Below are positions 43,110 through 52,007 of a stretch of 64,000 bases of DNA, piece after piece; position 1 is the stretch's first letter, and every line of letters starts with the position of its first letter. Source of the stretch: Pisaster brevispinus (taxonomy: Eukaryota; Echinodermata; Asteroidea; Forcipulatida; Asteriidae); the NCBI GenBank assembly GCA_023634235.1, contig JAMKCF010000002.1:15309091-15373090 (forward strand), written 5' to 3'. Under the pieces are notes generated by a model. That model saw nothing but the letters and a program-made list of their open reading frames with translations. It did not search any database and was not told where the DNA came from. The position numbers and the translations under genes were made by a program.

Positions 43110-43620
43110 GAGTTTGTTCATCATCACAGTCCTGACAGTCATGACTGACTCATTGTGGCCCTTTGATGACGGAGTTCCAACCTCTGCCTGTCCAAAGCTG
43201 ACCGGTAGGCTGAGGTCAGAGACATGCCTGGCAGCTCCTTTATTCCATCGGTCCAACAGAGTTTCTGTCTGCACTGTGAACAGCTTCCTTCAACATTTCC
43301 TTGAACAACAATCGTCTCCAGATTATCTCCTGCTCCTCTTAAAACAAAGACCAAAATACTGTAGTTTGGTTTTGTTAATCCTTTAGTACATAGTTGTTGT
43401 GTCATCCCCAATCAATTTTCTGACACAATCATTTGTTTTCCGTTCCTTCCATGAAATACTCAACATCCTCCTCCAGTGCCACACCTCAAAGTTTTAATTC
43501 TGTTTCTGTCTGCCTTTTCCAACTGCCCATATTTCAGATCCATAGGTGGCAAACAGAAAAACAAGAGCATAATTCATGACTTGGATTTCGTAGTTTACTC
43601 CAGATGAAAGTTAACAAAAA
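43110..43620 (-). mobile_element. LINE reverse-transcriptase C-terminal remnant
   Basis: Minus-strand translations in more than one frame give fragments typical of the C-terminus of RTE/CR1-like polyproteins: near 43139-43290 CWTDGIKELPGMSLTSAYRS followed by ALDRQRLELR, the pattern W-x-D-x-I-x-x-x-x-G-x-S-L...A-x-D-R. Upstream, a frame with RNRIKTLRC precedes stops. The element is broken by stops and frame changes. Confidence 0.55.
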
Positions 43621-43761
43621 TCAGCAACCATTGTATATATCCGTTCTTATTTATTTTGAGCTGTTTGCTGCATTCATCATTGTTTCCTTTTCCCACCAAA
43701 TTGTTCTGAACTAAAATTTTCATGCAGTTGAATAAATTGTTGAAAAAACCTGTAGAGATGC

Positions 43762-43980
43762 ATCAGGTTGGCCCAGTGGTTTCTCTCCCTGCCTTTCACC
43801 TCTGTGGACCCTGGTTCGAATCCCACCTCAGACCAGACCATTGCATGTGGATTGGGTCTCCAGTCCCTATACCTTGCTTGGATTTTACCCATTTGGGGTT
43901 TTCTCTCCCACTTTTCTTATCGTTTCCTAATCACCATCCTGTGTTGTTGGATGTGTAATAAAAAAAAATAAAAAAAAATG
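43762..43980 (+). mobile_element. SINE-D with tRNA-like head and A-rich tail
   Basis: A-box-like TTGGCCCAGTGGTTT, B box GGTTCGAATCC, a body of about 130 bases, then an AATAAAAAAAAATAAAA-type tail. Only one copy is seen in the window. Confidence 0.6.
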
Positions 43981-44323
43981 TGAATAAAAATAAAACTAAG
44001 ACAAAGTTTACAGAGTAAATTGTGGTAAAGTTCTTATCATTAATAAACAATACGTATCGGGCTGACGTCTGGGCATACATTACCCTTCATTTCCCCAGCG
44101 ATAATCATCACAAGTCACTTCCTGTGGACAAAGAAAGGTCCCAATGTGGAAACTCATCCATCAAGGATGATGCGCGTTCCTTTAATTACATTCCAGAAAT
44201 CTGTCTTCTATAGAAAGAGGCACAGCATCTTCAAGATGAAGAGTGCCAGAGATGTCTCTCTCTCATAATTTACCGCTCACCCCTCTTCATTAAAACGAGC
44301 CATCTGGATGGTTTCAGAGATCT

Positions 44324-44478
44324 GGGCCCAATTTTATAAGGGCTGCTTATTAAGCAGGAAATATTCGGAGAATAAGCATGATACCAGTCACAGATAGCAT
44401 GTGACATGCTGCTTTGGCTGGTTCCTTATTTTGGTAAGCACCATTTTGTTGTGCTTGACCTTTTATGCTTAATCTGGT
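44324..44478. mobile_element. M2-family MITE, right end decayed
   Basis: Begins GGGCCCAATTTTATAAGGGC. The interior GATACCAGTCACAGATAGCA and TTGGTAAGCACCATTTTGTT matches the copies at 6.3 and 49.5 kb. Confidence 0.7.
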
Positions 44479-44834
44479 CCTGCTGATCAGAAGAAGAGGA
44501 GAATAAAACGCTTACCTAGATTTTTGGTGAGGGGTCATGTAATAATTCATTCTTATTGAGTGAATTTAAGCCGTAGCTGTCTATGAATAAATAGTTCTTT
44601 CTTCGCATTGAGAGAGTTTTCACACATGTTGTGTGTGACAATTTTCTTTCAAAAGACTGTAATTTACATACTTATACTGACAAACAGCCTTCTTGTGGAT
44701 GGATTTTGGATTTGTAGATCTAAATTTGAAGACTGCAGAGTAAACCTTTTGTCCATGAGTAAACATTTCACAGTTTTTATTTGAAATAAAAACAAGTTGC
44801 ATCCCCTCAAGGTGATCCCTCTCCTACCACTTCC

Positions 44835-45060
44835 CTGGTTACATCGTAAACTTGGGTGTAATCCCTGGCTCTACGACAGTTACAGGTTGAGTTGTTTCTG
44901 ACTGGCACCCCCGAACAAAGATATTGCCGAACTAGGGAGACCGCCAACATTAGGGCTTGATAGCTCAGTTGGTAGAGTGCTGGCATGCCAATCCAGAGGT
45001 CACAGGCTCAAATCCCACTCTAGTCAATCTTTCTTTGTTCAGCCCCAAGTTATGGATACA
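44835..45060 (+). mobile_element. SINE-A, most complete copy
   Basis: Upstream part with ATCGTAAACTTGGGTGTAAT and CTGACTGGCACCCCCGAAC, a tRNA-like region GATAGCTCAGTTGGTAGAGT with loop GGCATGCCAATCC, B box AGGCTCAAATCC and tail CTTTGTTCAGCCCCAAG. The anticodon loop could read GCC, but the element is a repeat. Confidence 0.8.
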
Positions 45061-46101
45061 GTTTGATATACAATTTCCAATATTATGCTATTTTATCTAC
45101 ATCATCACTTGTTATGAACAGGAAAAATACTGGCCTCAACTTGACCTTGTCACCAGGTGAAGTGTGAGTGAGTTCCTGGTATGAATCATACATTATCTGG
45201 ATTCACACAATGACCTTTTGTTTTATTGGTACCTGCAATTGTTTCATTTGATTAGTTGAACAAAGTGGAATATTACTAACAAAGAAGGCTTGTTTGTTAT
45301 TACTGTGCAGATAACAGCAATCCAGGTGCTACTCTTAACATCCACTAAAGATTCTTCAATGATGTTCACCTGTTGCAAAGTGTTATGATCAAAGAAGTAA
45401 CTTCTTGCAGTCTTAGGAAAATACTGCTGGGACAACTGCTTTATGGAGACATCGGGTGAGTGAAATGACTTCATGTAGGGGCAGTTATACTCATTCGCAA
45501 TTTATTGTTTGTTCTTTCTTTCCTTGAGTTTTTGCATTCTCTCCTTTGGGAAAAAGTTTATAAACATTCCCCCCCCCATACCCATAATGTCTGTGACAAT
45601 ATTTTTTGACTTACTGTATCACTGTATGTTGGCCTCCTGAGCATTTCTTTTCACTATACTGCTGTTACAGCTATTGCTATTAGTTTTAAATGTAGGGTCT
45701 TACTTTGGTGAGTACTTCAAAAATTAATGACCATAAAAACTTCCTTGGTGAGGCTATTTTGAGAAAGGATTCCCTTCATAGTTATATGGTTTGGCTATTT
45801 TTTTTACCCCAAAACATTCTAATCTGAGAAACATCCAAAGAGTCCTATAAGTATCCATATAGGACTCCTATATTAAATGTTGTAGCATCGGGGCAGTATA
45901 CATGATCATCGAGTAAACCTTCCATGTAGTTGAAATGCTATGGTGGCTGTTCCTAGACTGTTCATTGTATAATGACTAACTGAATAAGAATGTGTGAATG
46001 TAACATGGAATTTTGCTGGTATGAGATCTGCGTACGTGACCTTCTTTTTATCAGTTAGTCATGTCTCTCATCTCCATCTAATGTGTAATGCTGAATTTAA
46101 A
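45061..46101. other. Intergenic, no gene seen
   Basis: AT-rich, no recognisable feature. Confidence 0.5.
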
Positions 46102-46346
46102 AAGCCGTTTCACACTAGATGAATTTCCCAGGGAATTCCCAGCAAAATTTGGTTGATGTTCACACTTGACTTGCTAACCTTGACCCTGGCAAACTCCTGG
46201 GAAATAGCTATCCCTGCTTGGAGTAGGGTTAAGCGAGATAACCTAGGGTTAGCACAATCAGTGTTCATTCTTCCCAGGAAAGAAGAAACATGGGGTGGGG
46301 GTGGGGTTTTTGTTTCCTGGGAATTGGCTCTGTGAAAAGGGCTTAA
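46102..46346. mobile_element. TIR element with AATTCCCAGG ends
   Basis: Left AAGCCGTTTCACACTAGATG then AATTTCCCAGGG. The reverse complement of the right end reads AAGCCCTTTTCACAGAGCCA then ATTCCCAGG. TTAAA flanks both sides. No coding capacity. Confidence 0.65.
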
Positions 46347-46380
46347 AATAACTAGTGAGGATCACCAGCTAAACAGACCA

Positions 46381-46500
46381 GGACCCAATTTCATGGCTCT
46401 GCTTAGCGCGTAATGCTGTGCTTACGGCACATACCATAGTGCTTTACAGGGTGCTGTAAGCATAGAATTCTGTGTTAAGCAGTGCCATGTAATTGGGCCC
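46381..46500. mobile_element. M1-family short derivative
   Basis: GGACCCAATTTCATGGCTCT and GTGCCATGTAATTGGGCCC are inverted, with CTTACGGCAC and GTGCTGTAAGC inside. It lies 34 bases from the preceding TIR element. Confidence 0.75.
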
Positions 46501-47635
46501 AGTTGGTGGAGGGTAGCAGGGTTTGCATTTTCACTGAAAGAGAAATTCATTGGCCCTACGGATGTTCGCGATCTTGTCAAGGACTGTAGTGCTGGAATAT
46601 TATTCTAATTTCATACAGCAATGTTTGCTGTTCCTGTTGAATGTTTATCAGCTGCTAGTTGATGATGTCATAGGATAAGTCCCTGCAGTGGTGTAAATTT
46701 CCTCGTGAATCATTCCGCAATGAAAGCTTTTGTTTTATCAGCTTTAATGGCATATGCCTATGTCCTTCCAGCACAGGTTTTGTTTTTCTTTCGGTCTTGT
46801 GACCTAAACTAAAAAGCTGCACCAGCACAAGGCTTTTAAATATATTCATATTTTCCTTATCACTTTCCATTTTAAATGAAACTATTCTGACAAAACTTCC
46901 TGGTAGTAGAAACCCATTTGGATTTGTACTGCTGTGATCGGTGTTACTTTGTATGCATGTTTACAGCTTTCGGATGAGAATACTTTGGACAAAAAGTGTT
47001 TCATAAGCAACAGATTTTGACAGGACTGAAGATTGCTTTTTCCATCTAGGACTTGTTGAACATTTTCAAATTTAATCTTAACAGGCTTTGGAGTCATTCT
47101 GCCTGTTGAGTTTGAGAGCGTTCGGTTACACCTCTCCGTCACATCTTAACATAGCGGAAGAGACGAAGGCATCCATCTCATGACCAGATGCTCTTGGCAT
47201 GTCTGCATTCCACATCGGCACTCAAGAGACCGTTGAGAGCAAAAAACGTTTGAAGTTGTGGTCGTAAGTACACACTATTTTTAGTTTAAAAGTTGATAGG
47301 GGGTTGGAGAATGTTGAGGCTTGGAATATTTCATAACGTGCTATTTCAACAATTCTGAAAAAAACGTTGTTGTGGCTGCTTGGAGCTTGAGTGTTGTTTT
47401 GTCGATGCTTAAGTACGAACAAATTACACACTATTAGATGATTAAATGTGCATGTGTGCATATTGAACGTAAAAATGAATAGTCAACGCAAACACAGACA
47501 AGACAAATACACACTCTGTGATGGACTGTACGCACATTTATGCACACAGTGCAGTGAGTTTCGCTTATTTAAGTGTATCATACCACAGATGTTGCATTAT
47601 GACAGAGGTTTGCAAATAAATGCTGCTGGATAACA
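46501..47635. other. Intergenic, no gene seen
   Basis: No recognisable feature. Confidence 0.5.
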
Positions 47636-48330
47636 ATAATAATAATTTATTACGTTTATTATGCATGGGTTTATGGTTTATGGTTTATTTATTACAAATG
47701 TCATAGCAGCAAACCGCTGAATTGCAACATAATTTACAATCGTTAGAAACATTACAATAAAAAGAGAAAACGTTATGAACGGCAAAAAAGAAAGACGTGG
47801 GATAAAAAAAACAATCAAGAATGTATCTCCAATACAAAAAACAGAATTGGAGAACAGTATTATGTAAACAAGCAATTAAAAAGTGTTCAAAAAATTAATG
47901 AGGTAGGGCAAGGCGCTGTAACGAAACCTGTTCGTCTTGCATTTAAAAGAGCCAAACTTGGGCCTTTGACGTAGTTGCATTGTCGAGTTGAATACTACAA
48001 TGATAATTCCTTAACAATTCGAAATGACATCCAAATACAATAAATCAATAGCTGATAAATACATATTTAAAAAAAACCTTTCCGGGTCAGAACTGACCTG
48101 GATTTTTTGTCCCGTGAAGCCCTGACCCATTTCGCAACATCACTTGCTCTCGTTTCTTCTCGACGGTCTCGAACGCACAAACGGAAACTGGTGGGTGAGA
48201 TTCTTAATCTCAATCTCAATCTCAATTCACTTTATTATCCCCAACGGGAAATTCATTTCGGCCTTTACATCAATAAGTTAAATTTACAAAAATTACAATA
48301 CGTAAAATTTTACCATTTCAGTACAAAAAT
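47636..48330. mobile_element. Possible LINE 3'-end remnants
   Basis: Two A/T-rich starts, one after an AATAATAAT run at 47636 and one after a CTCAATCTCAATCTCAATT run at about 48210, are followed by TTTATTA-type sequences. The second has CTTTATTATCCCCAACGGGA then AATTCATTTCGG, reminiscent of 3' ends of non-LTR elements on the minus strand. Weak evidence. Confidence 0.3.
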
Positions 48331-49059
48331 ACATAAAAAACCCCACAATACTTCTCTATGTAAGAGAAATAACACACACAGCTATTAAATAAAAAAGCAA
48401 AAAGTACATAAAAAATTGCTATTAACAAAAACTTAATCAAAATTTTCTAGTATAAAAATAGAACCCATGTCGGTCTCTAAAACATTGCCTGAAAAGAATC
48501 ATCATTCCAATTGTTCATTAAAAATTTGCACAGCTGAGGGGACAAATACCGCTTAGTGTTAATCCTTATTTGCAAAAATCCTACCTCACGAACCCACATT
48601 TTCACGAAAAATTACAACATTTACCAATGATGTATATTCCCTTTAATGTTCGTAAATCCATTTGTCAAACTCCTCAATATAAACACCCTTAAGAAATAGT
48701 TGCTGGAATATCGTTTCTCACTGATAGTCTTTAAACCTAATTGGTATACAACAAAAATTTGACCAAGATGTTGTTAACACATTCATTGTGATGATGAAGT
48801 GATGACAACAGATGGCATATCCTGACTACAGTTGGTATATGAAAGTTGATTTACGATTGTTATTTCTGGCAACAGTTCCTCTTTGAACAGTCATGTGTGA
48901 AAGTGTTGTTATCTGTTTACAAAGGCTTGGCCTTGAGGCTTTCATTTTGTTCCTCGTCTTAAAGGTAAATTAGGACTCGTTAGTTGATTGTTTTTTAATT
49001 AATCGACCAACAGTTTGTCTCAGTTCAAGGGGTTGTTGTTCATTTGTTGTGGGGTGTTA
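48331..49059. other. Intergenic, no gene seen
   Basis: No recognisable feature. Confidence 0.5.
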
Positions 49060-49230
49060 TTATTTTTTTTTTACCCTTACACCGATGTGTTTTAAGCACT
49101 GTATACTCAGTACTTTCCAGAGTCCTGTGTAAAGAATTTACAGGCATATTACTCGGGTGGGATTCGAATCCATGACTTTTGCCATTCTAGACCAGATGTC
49201 TTACCACTAGACCACCGAGATTGCCTGGTT
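49060..49230 (-). mobile_element. SINE-B copy (minus)
   Basis: On the minus strand the head reads TCTCGGTGGTCTAGTGGTAA then GACATCTGGTCTAG and GGATTCGAATCCCACCCGAG. The tail carries CTGAGTATACAGTGC and ACATCGGTGTAAGGGTAAA. Confidence 0.85.
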
Positions 49231-49284
49231 GCTAGAGGCAGTTCGAATCCTATATTTTATTGAGTATTTCTGTAATATGCAAGT

Positions 49285-49420
49285 TATGCCTGTGGATTTT
49301 GTTTTCACAGGACTCGGGGGGAAAAGTACTGAGTATACAATGGTAAACACACATCAGTGTATGGGTAAACACCAAATAATATTCTTTATATCCCTGATGT
49401 AAATTTAACATCCATTATGT
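49285..49420 (+). mobile_element. SINE-B tail (plus), inverted to its neighbour
   Basis: GCCTGTGGATTTTGTTTTCA, AAGTACTGAGTATACAATGG and ACACATCAGTGTATGGGTAA, then CCTGATGTAAATTTAACATC. The tRNA-like head is replaced by unrelated sequence. Confidence 0.75.
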
Positions 49421-49429
49421 TGTTGTGAT

Positions 49430-49790
49430 GTTGTTGGCAATTGGTCTAGGGCACTAGACTCAAGTTCTGGTGTTGACAGAGTGTGGTTCAATTTCATAGA
49501 GCTGCTTAAGCAGAAAATAATGCTTAACAATTTCCTGCTAAGCAGAAATGAGCAGGATACCAGTCACAAATTGTACACGTGACATAGCAGTTTGGCTGGT
49601 AACCTTATTCTGGTAAGCAAAATTTTGTTGTGCTTAGCAAATTTTTGTGCTTAAGCAGCTCTATGAAATTGGGCCCTGGTCATGGCACTTGTGTATTTGA
49701 GCGAGACACTTCAAAAAAATTGCTAGGTCCCATCGTTGTGTAATGCACATTAAAGAACCAAGTACACTTGTCGTAGGGCTTAGATTGGGT
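49430..49790 (+). mobile_element. SINE-C split by an M2 MITE
   Basis: The head part AGGGCACTAGACTCAAGTTC, TGGTGTTGACAGAGTGTGG stops inside the B box. The body resumes at 49677 with TGGTCATGGCACTTGTGT and AATTGCTAGGTCCCATCG. The 188 bases between are an M2 element. Confidence 0.75.
49489..49676. mobile_element. M2-family palindromic MITE, well preserved
   Basis: CAATTTCATAGAGCTGCTTA and TTAAGCAGCTCTATGAAATT plus GGGCCC form the ends. The interior carries AGGATACCAGTCACAAATTG and TTGGCTGGTAACCTTATTCT. Confidence 0.8.
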
Positions 49791-49923
49791 TTTTCTGGCA
49801 TTTTTGGCTGCATATTGTGCCATGTAAAACCATTACCAGGTGGGATCCAAATTTGTAATCATGGATCATTCTGAATGACCCTTAAGCCCCAAAAGGCCCT
49901 TAAGATTTCTGATGTTATGATCA

Positions 49924-50165
49924 GGGCCCAATTTCATAGAGCTGCTAAGCACAAAAATTTGCTTAGCATGAAATTTCTTCCTTGATAAAAACAAGATTAC
50001 CAACCAAATTTTCATGTGTTGCATATTGCTTGTTACTGGTAGTCAGCTGTTGTTTGCTTATCCTGAAAATCACGTGGAAATTTGGTTGGTAATCCTGTTT
50101 TTATCGAGGAAGAAATTTCATGCTAAGCAAATTTTTGTGCTTAGCAGCTCTATGAAATTGGGCCC
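49924..50165. mobile_element. M2-family long foldback, near-perfect hairpin
   Basis: The two halves are close to exact inverses over about 90 bases each: the left has GGGCCCAATTTCATAGAGCT, TTGCTTAGCATGAAATTTCT and TACCAACCAAATTT, and the right has AAATTTGGTTGGTA, AGAAATTTCATGCTAAGC and AGCTCTATGAAATTGGGCCC. The halves are more alike than in any other copy. Confidence 0.85.
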
Positions 50166-50699
50166 AGGTTGGAATAATCTGTTTCTTGATGATCTATTTT
50201 TTTTAAAAACTCCCCTTTAAAGTTTTGGGATTTGGTAGACAACATTCGATCGGATTCCAGAGTAAAAGGTTGTGTTGCCGTCTGCTCGCTGTCAGTGTAC
50301 CGTCATCGTCCAGCTGTGGCAGTGACTTTTTAGACTACGCATCCTGCGATCGTTTTACACTTAATGCTATCATATGTTTACACAAAGATTTCAGGGTCCG
50401 CAATCTACATCTTATGTTATGGAGAGAAGACTCAATGACGTTGACACACGCACATACTTACTCAAGATGAGAATGACATTCACTCGATGACATCTTTTAA
50501 AGAGGGGCTCCAAGGTCGAATTCAGTTTTCTGATCCGCTCATTTTCCTATAGATAAAGTCCTTATCAAAATGGAAAAACAGTCTCTAGACTCACATTAAA
50601 ATGTTGTAAAAGGTCTTGATACCCTTCAAGTGCAATTTTTGTCAAAATCCAAAAAATATTCATGGTCCCAATTTCATTGTCTAAGTGCAGAAATAATAG
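50166..50699. other. Intergenic, no gene seen
   Basis: No recognisable promoter or exon for the downstream LIM gene. Confidence 0.4.
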
Positions 50700-50785
50700 A
50701 TGTTAATATTTGCATCAGGGATAAATAATAAATTTTGGTTTTACCCTTACACAGTACCCGCTGCTAAGGATTCAAACCCGCCTCT

Positions 50786-50960
50786 AGCCATCGGGCTAGC
50801 TCGGTGGTCTAGTGGTAAGACATCTGCTCTAGCGATGCATAGGTCGTGGGTTCGAATCCCACCCGAGTGATTGCCTGTGGATTTTTTTCACAGAGCCCGG
50901 GAGAGCACTGAGTATACAGTGTTCATTACACATCGGTGTAAGGGTAAAACCCAAATTTAC
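50786..50960 (+). mobile_element. SINE-B, most complete copy
   Basis: A tRNA-like head that still folds: acceptor arms CTCGG/CCGAG, D arm TCTAGTGGTAAGA, T arm GTGGG TTCGAAT CCCAC. Then GCCTGTGGATTTTTTTCACA, GCACTGAGTATACAGTG and CACATCGGTGTAAGGGTAAA. A minus-strand tail piece lies just upstream (about 50700-50758). The surrounding tail marks it as a SINE and not a tRNA gene. Confidence 0.85.
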
Positions 50961-51264
50961 TAAGTGCAGACATTATTAATGGCCTTGTGTTTCAACCGGA
51001 TCAGAGTCTTTCTCAACAAACTTCATGTGTATTTAACCAAGTTTTCCTGTATTTTCTGTTCCTACAATGTGTAGTTCCGAGTTTTATTTAAGATTGAAGA
51101 TTGGCTGTCAAAATATCTACACTCTCTAGTACATTATAATCCTGTTTGTGTTTAATATTTGTGTACTATTTATGTAAATACCAACACAGAGGTCCAGGAT
51201 ACCATTGTTTCTGTTGTTTTAGTCTTTCCAGTAGATAATCAAATTTTATAACAGAAGTATGGAG

Positions 51265-51400
51265 GTTGTATCGTAAACTTGGGGGTGATCCCTGGCTACA
51301 TGGCAGCTAACAGTTGTATGGCTTATGACGGCCCTACCTGACTGCGTGGGTTTTGCCTACTCTCTGTTGTATTTTCTACCCTGTTTACAAACCAATATTT
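51265..51400 (+). mobile_element. SINE-A 5' part
   Basis: ATCGTAAACTTGGGGGTGAT and CCCTGGCTACATGGCAGC match the upstream part of the copy at 44.8 kb. The tRNA-like part is missing. Confidence 0.55.
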
Positions 51401-52007
51401 CTCCTTGTGAAAATGAAATGACATTTTTTGTTTTATTCTTCACAATGAAAGTGAAAGGCATATCATAGAAAATAAAAGAGTTTTTCATTGCATCAACTTC
51501 TTGGAAGAACAGTGTAGGTTTTCTGACAATGCAAATCCAAAAACTTTAAACATGATATAGCAACACATTCTGACCCAGTAGTTTAGGGTCTAAACGTCAG
51601 GCCAATACAATTATTTTCATTTATACCACATGTCAATTTGGTTTGGGAAGTAGTTTGCAAGAGCTAATTCTTATATTTCATTTCCCACCGAAGATTTCAC
51701 ATTTCCATATGTTGGATCAATTCCACTGTGACTTTATTGTGGGGCGCCTCAGTTGGTGACTGAAATGATGTTATCAGTTGCAGTTTCTTCATTAATGCAG
51801 CTGTGGACACCGGAACTTGGATTAGGTTGCCAGACAAAAAATTGGCAGCCTCTTGATATCAGCCCCAAAAAACACTGAACATTTTAGAAGAACTTCCAGC
51901 ATCAATATCTTTTCTTATCACTACAACATTCATTGAACTTCTGAACTTTTTTTTGAGGAAGCTCGACTACTAAATCAAATGTTTCAATTTTTGTTTTTTT
52001 GTTTCAG

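Noticed and set aside
44954..45025. tRNA-Gly-like gene
   Set aside because: Flanked on both sides by sequence shared with the inverted copy at 30.4-30.6 kb. A SINE.
50792..50866. Functional tRNA gene
   Set aside because: The cloverleaf-like head is attached to the same tail as the other SINE-B copies, so it is a retroposon.
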